A DNA stretch of 64,000 nucleotides, taken from assembly GCF_914767665.1 (NCBI RefSeq), contig NC_059501.1:34758501-34822500 (forward strand). The letters are read 5' to 3'. A program made the position numbers and the translations under genes. Numbering within the stretch: the first letter of the stretch is position 1; every line of letters starts with the position of its first letter. The notes beneath the pieces are model-generated. The model was given only the letters and a program-made list of their open reading frames with translations, was not told the origin of the DNA and did not search any database. Origin of the DNA: Harmonia axyridis (Eukaryota > Arthropoda > Insecta > Coleoptera > Coccinellidae). Shown piece by piece: positions 12,501 through 27,500 of the stretch.

Positions 12501-15500
12501 ATTCACCGCGACTCCCTATTAGAAGCATATGGAAAACTTATCGAAATTTTGTGCTGAAAATTTGCATTTTGTGATTTGAGACATTGATTTTTCTTCTTGA
12601 AATATTTTCAGATTTTTACAACTTTACCGGAAATGGACTACTACTTTCTCATTTCAAAAGGCACATCCAGTATATTATTTGATCATTAGAAAGATTCATG
12701 AAATGTCGAATCTATTCATCAAAACATCGAATTTAATTTTTTTTCTGTGTTTTTCGGAAGTCGTCGACTACTCCACACAGAAATCGCGGTTTTTCCTCAT
12801 TTAAAGTTCTTCCTCGATAACTTTTAAACTATTCATTTTAGGTATAGGGTTTGCTTAAGTAACCCCCTTCTTTTTTATATGTAGAATTGACTGAAATAAT
12901 AATAAATATAGTTGCTCATTTGAAAATCTTGAGTTTTGATGAATTTGAATTGTTCAAGTTCATGATTTTCTGGTAAACACCCTGTAAATTTTTGGTTCTA
13001 ACCGCGAACAGTCCTATAAAAGTACGTATATTTGCAGAATCGAAAATGAAAAAATATACTTCGAAAAAAACTTTTTCTGTAGAAATATTCGAAAAAAATG
13101 TCCTCGTCGCCATCATTGTTTTCATACAAATCCCCTCATGAACCGTTGAGTTTTTACCCAAGATATTGCTGAAATTGTCATAAAAAATGCTATCTAATGA
13201 TACAATAATGTACTGGGTGTGCCATTTGAAATAAGGAAGTGTTAGTCTGTTTCCGCTATAACCGAAAGTTGTAGAGATCTGAAAATATCCTAGAAAGAAA
13301 GATAATTGTCTCAAACCCTGACATGCAAATTTTCATCACAAAATTATGATTAGTTTTCAATGAACATCTAATAGCCCATCGAAATGAAGATAAAGATATT
13401 ATTCCTTCTGGGTGTAAAATTCCCAATCTCACTAAGTATATTTCGAACTTTATGCTATTCAATTCAAAAGCCAACTTCTGATCGACAAAAAATTAACATA
13501 TGAAGTTTGCGACATACATAATTCATCACCAATTTCTTATTTCGATCTCATTTTTGTACGTGAGGTATTTTCAATTAGCAAAAAAAAATTTAGTTCAATA
13601 TTGATTTTGATTTTATATCATCAATATCATATTTAATATAATTTAAACTTTATACCTATAATATGATATTTTTACTGCTTGTAAATATGTTAAAATTAAA
13701 TTGCAATTGAAATGACTTGTGTGATTTTGTGTCCACAAGGTTATAGTTATTCGAATAACGGATATCTATTGGTTTTGCCAATAACTCATTCAAAATTTCA
13801 TAACTCTCAAAGCATATTGTCAAAATAGTAAAATTTGATTCCGTTCAATTCTGGACATGAATGTCTGATAGAAATTGAATATTCTATTGAGTTATTTTCT
13901 GGAATTGGTGAAGCTTGGTGAATAAACTCCTTTTCCTATCCATGATAAAACGAAATAAATAACAGTTGGGTTTTTTTCAACTGTGAGACATCACGTTGAT
14001 GTTTATGTATAAAAACGAGCGATGTTCGTGTTGGAAACGAATCAATTTTTCACAGGTATTGATTTCGAAAGAATTCGATTCGAGGCAATTTATGATAACC
14101 GCTTTCAGAATTTTCCACATATCCAGACACTCAACAAGTTGCCGCCCATCAGAACTGAATAATGGTTGATATCTCAGAATCTCTACCAGAAGTATTTTTC
14201 TTTTTATTGCGAACTGAAATGTGTATGATTATCGCAATACCTTCTTGACTGAAAATAACACCTATTAACAATTTTCACGAGTCTGCCCCCATGAGATCCT
14301 GTATTTACACGGTCGATTGCTTATAATTTAGTAGACTGTTCTTTATTCATAGTGAGGAGGTTTGCTCTGATCTTCCACGAAGAAATAACTCGGTGTTGTT
14401 GACTTCGCGAGGCAACTTTTATAGTTCGATGCTTAAATAATGTGGAATTTTAAACAATAGGTGATTATAACTTTTCTCTCATGATAATCTCATGGGTGAT
14501 CACCTGATCTAGAAAAAAATGTAGTTATAAATAGGTATTACACATGGACAGTGGTGTACCCAGACATAAGCATTGTGGGGGGGGGATAAAGAAAAAAAAA
14601 TTAATTAGTTTTCCATAGTTTCAGGCGTTCTGAAGTAATGGTCGACAGAAGATATTCTTCAACTGATGCACTGCGAAAAACCAAATTGTGTCTTTAAGTT
14701 CTGACAGAAACAGAAACCCCATCAAATTTGTATGAAAAAGCCAAAAGGTCGCAAAGCCATAGCTTCAGGCGTTCTGACTCAATTTAGTTTTTCAGTGCGT
14801 CAGTTGAAGAATATCTTATTTCGGCCATAACTCCAGAACGCCTGATGCTATCGCTTTGCGACCTTTTGGTTTTTTTCTCGGTTTTTTTCATACAAATTTG
14901 ATGGGATTTCTATTTTTGTCAGAATTTAAAGACACAATTTGGTTTTTCGCAGTGCATCAGTTGAAGAATATCTTCTTTGCATCGATCGTATATACGTTCT
15001 TGATTTCATGATCTTGTGGTTTACAAGAAATCGATCTTTCTCTCGATCTTTTTGAATGTCCTTCTATTTAGTTTTTTTCAATTTCACAAATTATATTTCA
15101 AGCTAAAATAAATAATTCTGCATATAACCTTTATGAAATGTATTAAACTAGTATTGATAGTTTTTTAAATACATTGAAATACTTACAAATTTATTTTATC
15201 CAAGAAAATAATATACAATATAAAATTATTGTGTTCATTAATTGGAATCATATTATTTACTTTACTAGACCGATGAAAAAATGAAAACTTGCAGGATTTT
15301 TATATAATTATGGTCTACTATGCACTATAACGTGAAGTCAGAAGCTTTTAAGCGCTTCTTCATTCATGTTCAATTGGACCCTTGGATACCATATAAGTGT
15401 ATATAGGTTCATTCGATATATACCATATTCGAGATGAAGTATGGCACAAGAAAAACAAGAATTTATTAATTATAGAAATTATATGGAGACTCGACTTTAT

Positions 15501-18500
15501 TAATCATTAGAATTATCAAAATATATTTTTGTTGGTTTCGCCATATTCTGTTCTACCTCATCCACATTATTTTTATTTTAAATGAAAAATTTTTATTTCA
15601 TGTATGTTCATCCCTATTGGTATTATCACTTTGTTTCCGAATAACCATTATTACATGGTTGAGATCCAAAACAACCCCATCCTCCCAAAAAAACTTCCTG
15701 GGTGTGCCAGTAACTTGCAACAACTTTACAGATAATACCAACATTTTATCGGAATTGAAGTATGAATTTTTAGTGTATCCTACTTACTGGAAAACATTGA
15801 TAAGATGATGTAGGTACTTCTAATCATGATGTTGACCATGTTGTTTATGTGAAAAATATTTCATCATGAGATATTAATAGATAGATTAACAACTGTGGAA
15901 ACGATTCATTGAGGCAATTCTGAATAATTTCACTTTGAATCTTCTCATTACCTCCTTATCAGATTCTATCAATTCGATTGGAGCATTAGTAGTGAAGGAA
16001 TTAAGTCCCTATTTCCAATGCAAATTCACATCATAACAAGAAATATATCGCTCAAATATTATTCCTTTATCCACTGTTTCACCTTCTGCCAAGAAAGCAA
16101 CACCGGGAACATTCTCATCTTCAGTTTCAATCGACTTTGACGTGCTTATTTTGGTTTTTGATCATATCCAATAGCCACATGTAGGTATTCATCGTCTTTG
16201 GGGTTGAGTGGAGTAGCTTAAGCTAGACTTCACCCCTATATCATGTATTATTATTTTGTTTGCAATAAAGGCACTATTATTATTGTTACGGTAATTCTTA
16301 AGTGGAGAGAAAAAATGGACTGTATGATTCAAAAAAAAAATAGATAGAAAAAGAGATTTGCACTGGAGCACTCACCTCGAAGTCTTCTGCCGAATTCCAA
16401 AGAGCATTCTCGTAGGTGGTTCCAAAAGAAGTATTATAATCTTCGTCAAATGACAAAATATAGGTTTGTTCACAAAACAAAAGTCTAAATATCTCAAAAC
16501 AAGATATATCAATTGCGGCAAAAATTATATAGGAAATAGCGATTCAAAAAAGATAGCGTTTTTCAACCAAAGTCAAAACCATAAGTGTTAATTGTCAATT
16601 TTCACGTTTTTGGAAAATTCAAAGAATAACGGCGCAATCGCGCACATTAGTCGTGCTGCAACACACGATCTAGGGGTGCTCTCTAGTGCATATATGAAAG
16701 TAAAGGACATATTCAAAGATTTAGAAATTACTTAGATATTACAATTATTATGTAAAATTTCCAGAGCTTGGTACCCAAAATTGATAATATCCTTTAATAA
16801 ATGTATTTACTCATTGTAAAATTCCCAAAATTTAGATTAATTGACAGATTGGATTGAAATGAACAAATTGAATGACATATAACGCTTTTACGTACAAATG
16901 AACCTGTCAGCAACTTTTTGAACCTACTTAGAGTCTATTTCTATTTCAGAATAGACATTTCAAGGTTTGAATTTTTTAATTGACGATGAAGGTTCTTACA
17001 CGTTTATTGTTAGAAACCAGTCGGTAAATATTATCTGTACGTCTGTAACAAACAAAATTACTTCAGTTATGTAATTCCAATTTCATATACTCTTCATTGA
17101 ATCTTCCAAGCTTTCATGCGCTAACGAACAAGCGCTCAAACTGACTTCTCATAGGGCTGCCACCAGACATTTTGACAACCCTGCAGGGTCCCCTGATTTG
17201 CCTGATTCACCTATTAGCTTTAAAAAAAATTGACGGCTGCAATTTTTTATTTTACTGCGTAGATTGGTATAGTATATCCAAAGTCACTTAGAGGAAGCTG
17301 AATATTTTGATTATACAAGGGTTATCCAAGTTTCCACAAATTCCTTTGGGGCCCATGAATTTTTTGCCTTAAAATACTTTCAAATAAACCTCGGTATTTA
17401 GCGGATCCCGGTATCCACTTCAATGGGACATCTATGGCCAAGCGCTTTTATGGACTAGTTCAAGTGACTTTGGATATACTATACCTACTTTCACTAAGAA
17501 ATTTTCTTTGTATCAAGAGTATGTCTTATTTTATTAACTGAATTTGCGCTTCTACAATTTGGCGCCCCAGCAAAATGTGCGCTAAGAAGGTCCTGGTAGC
17601 GGCCCTGACATAACGCGGTAAATTTTTAGAATTTTTTGTCTGCTAAGCGCCCCAATACATCATCTAGAACCAATACATGAATATTTTCTTTCGAAGCGAT
17701 TTATCACGTTTGAAATGTCATTCTTTATCTCCTAAAAAACTTCCCATTATGCTATTCACTTCTATCTTCAAATTATAATAAAACGTGAATTTCAACAGTT
17801 GTTTCGTAAATATCCATTGGCTCATGATTTCGTTCTCTTTATGATAATGTGATGTCATGTGGTCTTTCCGAAAATAAAGTATTGCCTGACACGTTTACGT
17901 TCGATCTTTTAATATATTCAATAACGTGGGAGTACCTCCTATACTGATTTGTCAGTGGACAACTCTAATCCCATCTTCAGGTGTAATATACGTATCTTTG
18001 CTTACGGTTATTTGTGGGTCGTTCATTTTGTAAGGTGATGAGGTTTCTCCTTGTTTAGACATGATTCAATTTTGCTTATCATATGAGAAACCACCCTTTC
18101 TAATGAGCTTGAGATATACGTGAATGATTCAAATATAGGTAGGACTTTAATGAGGATAATCCAGGGTGTGGCAATTTACATCACTTCCTTGTTCTCAAAA
18201 CGAAATAAAGCCTATTTTCTCACGTTACTACCTTATGATGATATTGGAAAACTAATATTAGGATATTGTAGGTACACAATATTTTTTGACCCCAAAATGA
18301 TTGTCCTAATAGATTCAGTAACAGAGATAAACTCAAATTGAAAAGCATCTGCGACTGCGAAGCAGTGGACGGAAACAGTTAACGATTGATGCAGACGATA
18401 AGACAAAAATTTCGTTTAATTTAATAAAGTGGTTGGACTAATTGGAATAACTATTTTATTTCGGAACGCTTGTTCCAGGAAAAAGAGCACGTTATTTTTA

Positions 18501-21500
18501 TGCTCTAATGTATGTATGTAATTTTCGAAAGACCAGACTAAATTGATTAGCGGCACTGATGAACCAATTATGTCTTTGCGCCCATAAACAAGAGAATTAG
18601 GAAATATGTATATATGTAAGAAAATATCTAGCGTTTTCTTCAATCAAGATTTCAATTCCGAACGTGATGGTTTGAGCTTGTCAATTGGTCAAATTTGTCC
18701 AACAGATTCGAAATAGTATATTCTAAAACAAGTTACTGAGTGGGCTCCTTATTCCAGCACGAGTGCGAAATTGGAAAACGAGCGACGAAGGAGCGAGTGT
18801 TGGAATTGCCTCCTGCAACGAGTATTCTCTAATTCAGTCAAGTTTTGTGAAAAATTTCGTAATACAATGAAAAATTCAGATTATACATCCTAGTCAGTTT
18901 TGTATTGTATTACGGCAGTTGGTGTGACTGTTATAAAAATTGACAGATTACGGAATTTGAATCGTACTTGTCGAATTTTGAAATAATTTATAATTACGCA
19001 TTGAATTCGTAAATTATGTCTGACGAAATCGATTTAACACCACCAGAATCAATAGAAATTGCGAATAATGTTGCAAATCATTTCACTATATCCAAATTAT
19101 TATATTGGCAATTGACGCGTGTTGAAATTTGATAGGATATACTATGTTGACAACCACAGAACGAAAAATATAACTGAAAACAATGCTGTAATGAGTTCAT
19201 TACAGCACTGTTTTAAGTACTGTAATGAACCCATTACGATACTGAAATAGAGTAATATACCTATGCATATTCTCGTCGATTAGCAGATTATAAATCGACC
19301 AATAAATTGTAAACGTGTGCTTCTACTATCAATTATATTTGAATGACAGTATCGTACAAGTCTGCCGATTTGGAATTTTTTAGCACCTGTTTTGTGGATA
19401 GATTGTTCTATCATTCTATCAGTTGGTTTGTAATTTTGAAGCCGGAAATAGTCTCAAACGAGGTTCCACTCACAGATGACGAATTCGTCCTTAAATTCAA
19501 TTATGTCTGTGAGTCTGGCCGTGAAGACGATAACTCTCGAGCAACTCTAAGAAAAGACCAGATCTCGAATGCCTCGGTTGTGTTCGTTGAGAGGGATTGA
19601 CACCACGTGGTTTTTCGCGTATCAGTCAAACTTTGGTACCCATACATTTCCCCTCTGACGCTCCTGCGATGACCAAACTTTGTACGGTGTACGAAGTTGT
19701 ACATTCACTTCATCTTCTTTCTATTTGCGAAGCATAAAAGTATAGGGCAGCACTCTGCGACGGTCCATTATTTTTTTCACAAAATTAAGGTTTTACCTTT
19801 CTCTAATAATTTTTTGTGGGTTTTTTTTCACGAATATTTTAAAAATATATCAATGCTTTGTACATTGAACTTATCAACCATCTCTTTGCAAAAAATGAGA
19901 AGCTACCAACGTATATTTTTTCATTCGCAAATTGAAAATATTGCCATTCTTCAATGTAGATTATTGTTTAAAGAAATGATATCGAAACCCCACCAAAATC
20001 GGTGGCTGTAAGATAATCGAAATCAGATTGTGTATATAATGAAAAACAATTTTAAGCTTCGTGTAAAGTTTCATGTTGAAAGTAGATTCCACTGATTTAC
20101 GATTTTGCAAATGAATTTAAAAATTCAAGCTTTGTGGAATTTGAGTTTGACGCTGATGTATCTTTTTTTTGCAGATGGTACTCACAGAATACTTCAACTG
20201 TCCCAAAACGAATAAGGAAGTGAGATTCTTGGGAAAAATCATACCGAACTGGCTTGTAAACACCTACTGTGTCCTTGGTGTCTTCGCTTTCGGCATGGCT
20301 TGTTCCCAATTGACGACAGACATTATCAAATACACAGTAGGAAGACTGAGACCACACTTCTATACGGTTTGCTTGCCAAGTGTCAACTGCACGAATGATT
20401 TTTTGGGCCATAACCATACATATCATACGGTTTTCACTTGCACAAACGAATTGTATAGGCACAATAAGCATATTATGAAGGAATTGAGGTGAGTTATAAT
20501 TTAAATTCTTTCGTTTTCATCACTTAAATGATGCGAACGATTATTCTCTGTTTTCTGATTTGGAAACATTGACTTTTTAATTATTTCACGAAAATGTTTC
20601 TGTACGAGAATCAGTACCGTATCTAGGGTGTGGCAAAGATGGCACTTACCACGGGCGCAAGGCCCACAGGGGCGCCCAAAAATATCAAAAGAAAAAAATA
20701 TTGGAGCTCCAGGCGAAAGAATACGAAAGATCACAATTCGGTTTTCATGTTATACCTATATACGCCTCGCAACGAGCGATGCCGAGAAATCTGGAAACAT
20801 TTAAAATATTGATAGCCTTCCATAGAATTTGCCCAAAATGATCTCAAGAGCAACAAAACTTTAATTTAAGGGAAGAAATAATATAAATATGGCTATGTTC
20901 AAGCGTGCCGTAATGTAGTCATAAATATATCTGTTGAGCGTCGGTATGTTCAAAGGTGCCGCATTCAGATCATAAATATTGGGGTCGAGCTTCGACGTTA
21001 TTACCCCTATTTTAACGAGTTTTTTGCGTTTTATCAAACTTGTCGGTATTTCTTCGACAAACGGTACCATCTATTTTTGAAGTGCGGCGGCTTCTTTTTT
21101 TCATACAATTTTATAAGGATCAGTTTTTTAGATCTTCAGGAGTTATCTCTTTATAGTCTTTATATGTAACTATATGAATATCAATGGTTTCAATAAAAAT
21201 GAGTAAATATACAGGGTGTTTATGATTAGGTGCGAAAAAATCAGGGGGAAATTCAAATAATAGGCTGGGTCTTTCAAATAAACTTTTATTGAGCTCTCTT
21301 CCGCTTAGTGGAAAAAGTAGTTTTTAATTTGTGAAAAGTTGATAAATGTTTTTTTGTTACATTCATTTTATATTTGTAACAGTTCTCAAAAAAATATCGT
21401 TTTGACATCATTTTTCTCTTGAAAACCAAAAAATTCACAAAAATAAAGTTGAGCTGACATTTCATGCGAGCGAGATGTCATTCGAAAAAATTGTTGGTGG

Positions 21501-24500
21501 TGTTTCTCTATGATTCCAAGGGGTAGAAAAAGCCACCCTCCAAACTTGTTTCGCGATAACTTTTTCTTTATTCATATTTTACAATTAGTAAATCAATTTT
21601 GGATAGACTAATATATTCTTAACAAACGAGGTCTCTTGTAATTTTTTGCTTTTATTCACAGTTTTGTAGAAAAAAAAACATCAACAAATAATACGTCTGA
21701 GTTTCGGAGGTTGGAATTATTTTCGACCTCAAATTTATCCAATAGGCGGATGTCAAAACGATGATTTTATCGAGAAATGGTACAAATATAAAATGAATGA
21801 AACAAAAAAAAAACAACAATTATAAACTTCTCACAAATTGAAAACTACTTTTTGGGAGCCATCTTTTGGGGGCTACAGCTAAGGAGATAGAGGCGCAAAA
21901 AAAAAAGTTTATATGAAAAACCCACCCTATTTTTTGACAAGTAATTTCTCCTTGAATTTTTTTGCAACTATATCATAAACAACCTGTATAATATTGGTTA
22001 TTATTTCAAAACTTCAACGAAAGCATATGACTCAAATTATGAATAAAAAAATATTATAAGAAAATATAATGGGTGAAAAAAAAATCATCGAAAATGGGGG
22101 GCGATGTCTAACATATTGCCACAGGCGCAATTATACCTAGATACGGCTCTGACGAGAATACATCACTCAATAAGTCCGGAGTTCAACCTGTTCAGTTTGA
22201 CTATGGTTTTTATCGATTTATGACAGGAGCATTGTTTTGGTTAAACATAATTTTTCTCTTTCTACATTTGAGGGCGTTTTTTTAATTTCTGCACTCAATC
22301 ACTCGATTCACTGTGGATTCACCTTGTCAAGATAGTCAATGAACAATATACCATGCTTGATATTTTGATCACTATGAACGGGTTTGCCGACTGCTTTCCT
22401 CTGAGCTGACGTTCTCTTTGTCTCAGGAGTGTAGAGAAATATTCGTGTTTCATCCACTATCACATATCAACGCAAAACACAGGGTTTTATCGTTGCACCG
22501 AACTCGTTTTCATTTATTTTTCAAACAACAACAAATGTAGACTCGATATCTCGATCTATTCTTAACTCTATGTTCCGTGGTACGGCACTGACGGTGACAT
22601 TTATTTGCCAGGTTCAGTGACGTGGTAGGTACGATTACATGAGATTATTGTTGGTTGGTAACTTTTTTAGAAAAAAAAAATCTCTATACCTATCGGAATA
22701 TATGTTTTCCTTGAACAAGTTCACGGAGGAGATGTGAATTATTCTGCGTTTTATTTTTTTGGCGTTTCACTTTCGATTACTTTTAATGAAAACGCTTCAA
22801 TAGCGTTACAAAATGTAATTTCTTTTCACAGTTTATGTGATGGAATATAAATACAAAAAATTTGAATGAAGTTCTCAGAGGGTTCTATTTATATGAAATT
22901 CGATTAAAAATAGATTTCCTCAAATTTTTCCGCCTAACATTAAACATCAAGGAATAAAATTAAATATATTCATGTCTCGAAAGTCATGAAATGTGAGATT
23001 GAAAATATTTATTGGTACTTCTGAATACTTCTGAAGAATATAAATCAGCTATCTTCACGATAATATTGAATACAATGCTTTTCACTACAAACTATAAGCG
23101 TTATAAGTCAGGGATATTTGGACAAAAAGAAGGTTCAGTTTTACTATATTAGTTTTATTTTTACACTCTTTTGGTTTTTGGTTTTCGAACAGATATTTTG
23201 AGATTGCGGCAATAATTTTGCCCAGATTTTGTTTGACTTTGTAAAGGTTCAAAAGATTCAAAGAGATTGATGAAAATCATCGAAATTTGTATCCCAAAAT
23301 TAATAATTTGATATCAATAATCGTGTAATTACACGTGTCATGTATATGAACTATAGAAAAGTTATCTCAACTTCACTTGCAGCACATTAATTCTTGATTA
23401 AATTGTGATAACCTATAATCCCTCTCATTTGGTTTATTATTTTCAATAATAAATCTGTGGAGGTGAAAAAGTATGACTAATTCTCAAATTTTCGAAGCTT
23501 ACGTTTTGCAATTTGTGAAATCCAAAAATGGAATAGAAAAATCTGTCCGTTCGGAGCCGAAAGTTTTTCTGAGAAACTATAGAAATACCCCATAGCTCGA
23601 GAATATGATCCATTAATTTTCCAGTTAAAAATCAAGAAAACAAATTTTGAAATTTCATGTGTCTCGAAAATGCAACAAAATATAATTTACGAATTGTTGA
23701 TATAAAATTTCATGATCATCATAAGCACTCAATTGCAGCCTATAAGAAGTCGAAGCTCAGAGGTTAGCGTTTTTTTCATTTTGGTAACTGATTTTGATGA
23801 TAAGAGATATTTTACGGAGAAATTTGTATTTGCAGAATTTTTAATTGTTTTGAATGATTCTGCATATAGTTTTTGAATAATGAACAATTTTGTAGAATTG
23901 ATAATGTGGAACTATGCAAAAAACGAATGAACTATTTATATCAGGAATCTTCGTATCTTTTCTGTTTTGATAACGTCCATATTTGATGATATAAAATGAA
24001 ATTCTATAATTCTATTTAAGGAAGAAGAATTTTGATGGACTTGTGAATATCAAATATTAACGTCAAAAGCATAACTGCTTCAGTGCCGATTTAGTTAGTA
24101 ATTTTTATTATTTTAACGATTTTCATTGAAACCGAATTGTGTTTATTTAGTTACCTACCATAAAAATTCATTAAGGCAATTACTGCAGTTATTAGTTTAT
24201 CTTCAACTAACATGTAATGTAATAAATGAATTATGTTACTAAATAAAAAATGTACGTTATACAGCACACTGATGTGCCAGTTATAATCAATTAGTAATAA
24301 GTAAAAGGTGAAGCAATTAATTATGGGATAATGATTAATGATTTGATCAAATTTGATGTCTTCTTTTCAGGTTATCCTTCCCATCCGGACATTCTTCATT
24401 TTCCATGTTTACAATGACATATTTTGCGGTAAGTAAACAGGAAAATTCAAAACTTCTTTCTCTGACGAACGGTGTTTTAATATTCAGATCTATCTGCACA

Positions 24501-27500
24501 AACGAATGACCTGGGATGGTTCTAAATTATTGAGACACACCTTACAGTTTCTGGCTGTATTGGCGGCTATCTTCACGGGAATGACCAGGATATCCGACTA
24601 CAAACACCACTGGAGCGACGTATTGGCAGGACTCAGTTTAGGGTGTGCTATAGCAATAATCACGGTGAGTATTGATTATATTGAAGGCTGCCCTTGCAGT
24701 TGATTGTAGGTATGCACCAGTCCATAAAATGACATTTCACGACTCATTTAAACATGCATATACAGGGTGGCCACTTTTTCAATGGGTTTGTATTGGTAAC
24801 TTTTAAACCATAAGAGTTACAAGGTCGGTCAAATGGAGAAAAAGTTGCATGCATAGAAGCATTATCAAGCAGTTCAAACAAATCGAGATTATCAGGGCCG
24901 GTTATTGAGATATCATAAGAAAAGTAAATTATGTCATTTTGATTCTTCTTTTTTTCCCACTTTATTTCGAATATTATCAAAAAATGTTACAGGAATTTTT
25001 TATTCTCAATTTGACGTAATCAGATTTCGTATCCAACGTTTCGTGCTCTCTGGGCCACCCTCAACCTCATTTTTTTCATTACGGACCTGTATACTTTATT
25101 ACACTTTTCGAAATAACTTTTAACGCTGAATTCAACGATATATCATACAATGTCATTCAAAGTTGATTTTCAGGAGATTTTGACCCTTATCCAATTTTCT
25201 TTGGGTCGGATCTGTAGTGAATGCAATTTATCAAAAACTGCTGTTAATAAAATAGTCAAGAGACGCGAATACAATGATTTTAAATTTGAATACCAAGCCT
25301 TGCACAAATTATATCGTAATGATATCAAAATAAAGTCGATTCTGTAATTTGTTTCAACGGAACAAATGACAAATCCAACAATAGTGATTTCTCGCGAGAA
25401 GATTGAGAATGTATTGAAAGGTATTCAAGAAGACGGAATGAGCAAATGTATAAGTATGGGTTCCAGAACCGTTAAGTGCATTTTACAAAATGGTGGACAT
25501 TTCGAACACTTACTTCATTCATTTTCATTTACTTTCGAATAATCATTCGATTTTTCTTTCATTAAATGATAATTCGTTCAATTATTATGAATTGAAATAT
25601 GTAAATAATTATTACTTGTTTCTTGATTTGATTCTGATATGTTCCATTTAGTTCAAGATGAGTAAGTTGATTTTCTCATCGAAATGTATTGCATGTTGTT
25701 AATTAAACTAAAGGTACCTGAATGTAATACAGATCCGAACCAAAGAAATTTGGAAAAGGGTCAAATCAACTTTGAATGACATTGTATGATATATCGTTGA
25801 ATTCAGCGTTAAAAGTTATTTCGAGAAGCGTCATAAAATATACAGGTCCGTATTGAAAAAAATGAGGTTGAGGGTGGCCCAGAGAGCACGAAACGTTGGA
25901 TACGAAATCTGATTACGTCAAACTGAGAACAATTTAGTGTCGAATAAAAAATTCCTGTAAAATTTTTTGATAATAATTGAAATAAAGTGGGGAAAAAAGA
26001 AAAATCATAATGACAGAATTTACTTTTCTTATGATATCTCAATAACCGGCCCTGATAATTTCGATTTGTTTCAACTGCTTGATAATGCTTCTATGGATGC
26101 AACTTTTTCTCCATTTGACCGACCTTCTAACTCTTATGGTTTGAAAGTTACCAATACAATGCCATTGAAAAAGTGGCCACCCTCTATAATGAATTCGTCC
26201 GAGCTTTGTCTGACTATTTTTTGAAAAATATTTCATCTAATGTGACCGTTTATCACCCAATAGTCTGTATACCTGTAACATTTATTGAAATGAAAAACAG
26301 GAAATATCCAATTACATAGAAAATTTCTCTCGCGCATTGTTTTAACCTATTGAAAAAACTATGTTAATCATAAATGAAACAATAGAACGGTCGAATTAAA
26401 AATATTCGTCGCTTAGTTATTATGTTTTATTTCTTAAGGATGACGCAATAATAATACTCTCTAAAAAAAGATAATTCTTTATTTTCAACCCATCTTATTT
26501 AGATCTACTATTTCATGGATATAAGGTAAAACAAAAAAAAAATGACAAAAATTTATTTGATTATATATATATATCATGTTTTGATGACCTGAAAGAATCC
26601 GTAAATTTCCCATAGTTACGGCGTATTGATAAGAGAATTTACACCTTGACGACATGGTATAATCGTTTTGGTTTTTCGCCTCGTGCCATATTGGGATCAT
26701 TTCCATAGTAATATTCTTGGACGTTCGCCAAAAAAATAAAAGTCAAGCTCAGTGAAATGTCATTGAATTGTCAAAATGCAGTGCTTTGGTGATGGTTATT
26801 GAAATTATTCTTTATATAAACGTAACTCGAGCATAGACAATATATTTCGATTATACGAACCTCTTCACTCGACGTAATTCGCGTAGATGACATCAAAAGT
26901 ATCATTTTTGCCTTATGACATATACCTCGTTTTCGAAGCATAAGCGAAATGCAGGGTGTTCAAAGTCATTTTCGAGCAATATTCTATTGAGTGTGCTCAG
27001 TTCTGTATAACCTTTGAAGTTAAGATTTCTGGTCACATCAGAGTACTATTCAGAATAGTTGGAGAACCCTGAAGCAAATATTTCAAAATGGAATGTTTAG
27101 GAGGGGGGTCATGGTTGTTATTGACTCTTTTTCAGCAGATCTGCCAAAACATTTTTTGCTTCAGGCGCTAAAATTACTCGCGCCAGTCCTGATCTGAAAC
27201 TCGGTCTGAAATGACCAGAAATCGTAACTTCAAAGGTTATACATAATTGACCGCACTCAATAGAATATTGTTCAGAAATCACGTTGAACACCCTGTAAAT
27301 GGATTAACTATATTGTCACAAATACATATTCGAAACATAAATAAATACGAAGCTATATTTTTGCGTAGCTGTCATTTGCATAAAAACACTTAATTTTCGA
27401 ATGTTGAGTCAAAAATGGTCTCAAACGATTGGGTTCGAGGATAATTCGAGATTTTGTTGGTCCGTTCGGCAGCCGTGTATACGATAACTCTCGAACGGAA

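Noticed and set aside
12490..13490. Possible MITE from its tacaggg start
   Set aside because: I could not find a matching inverted end or a second copy, so only mentioned as possible repeat DNA.
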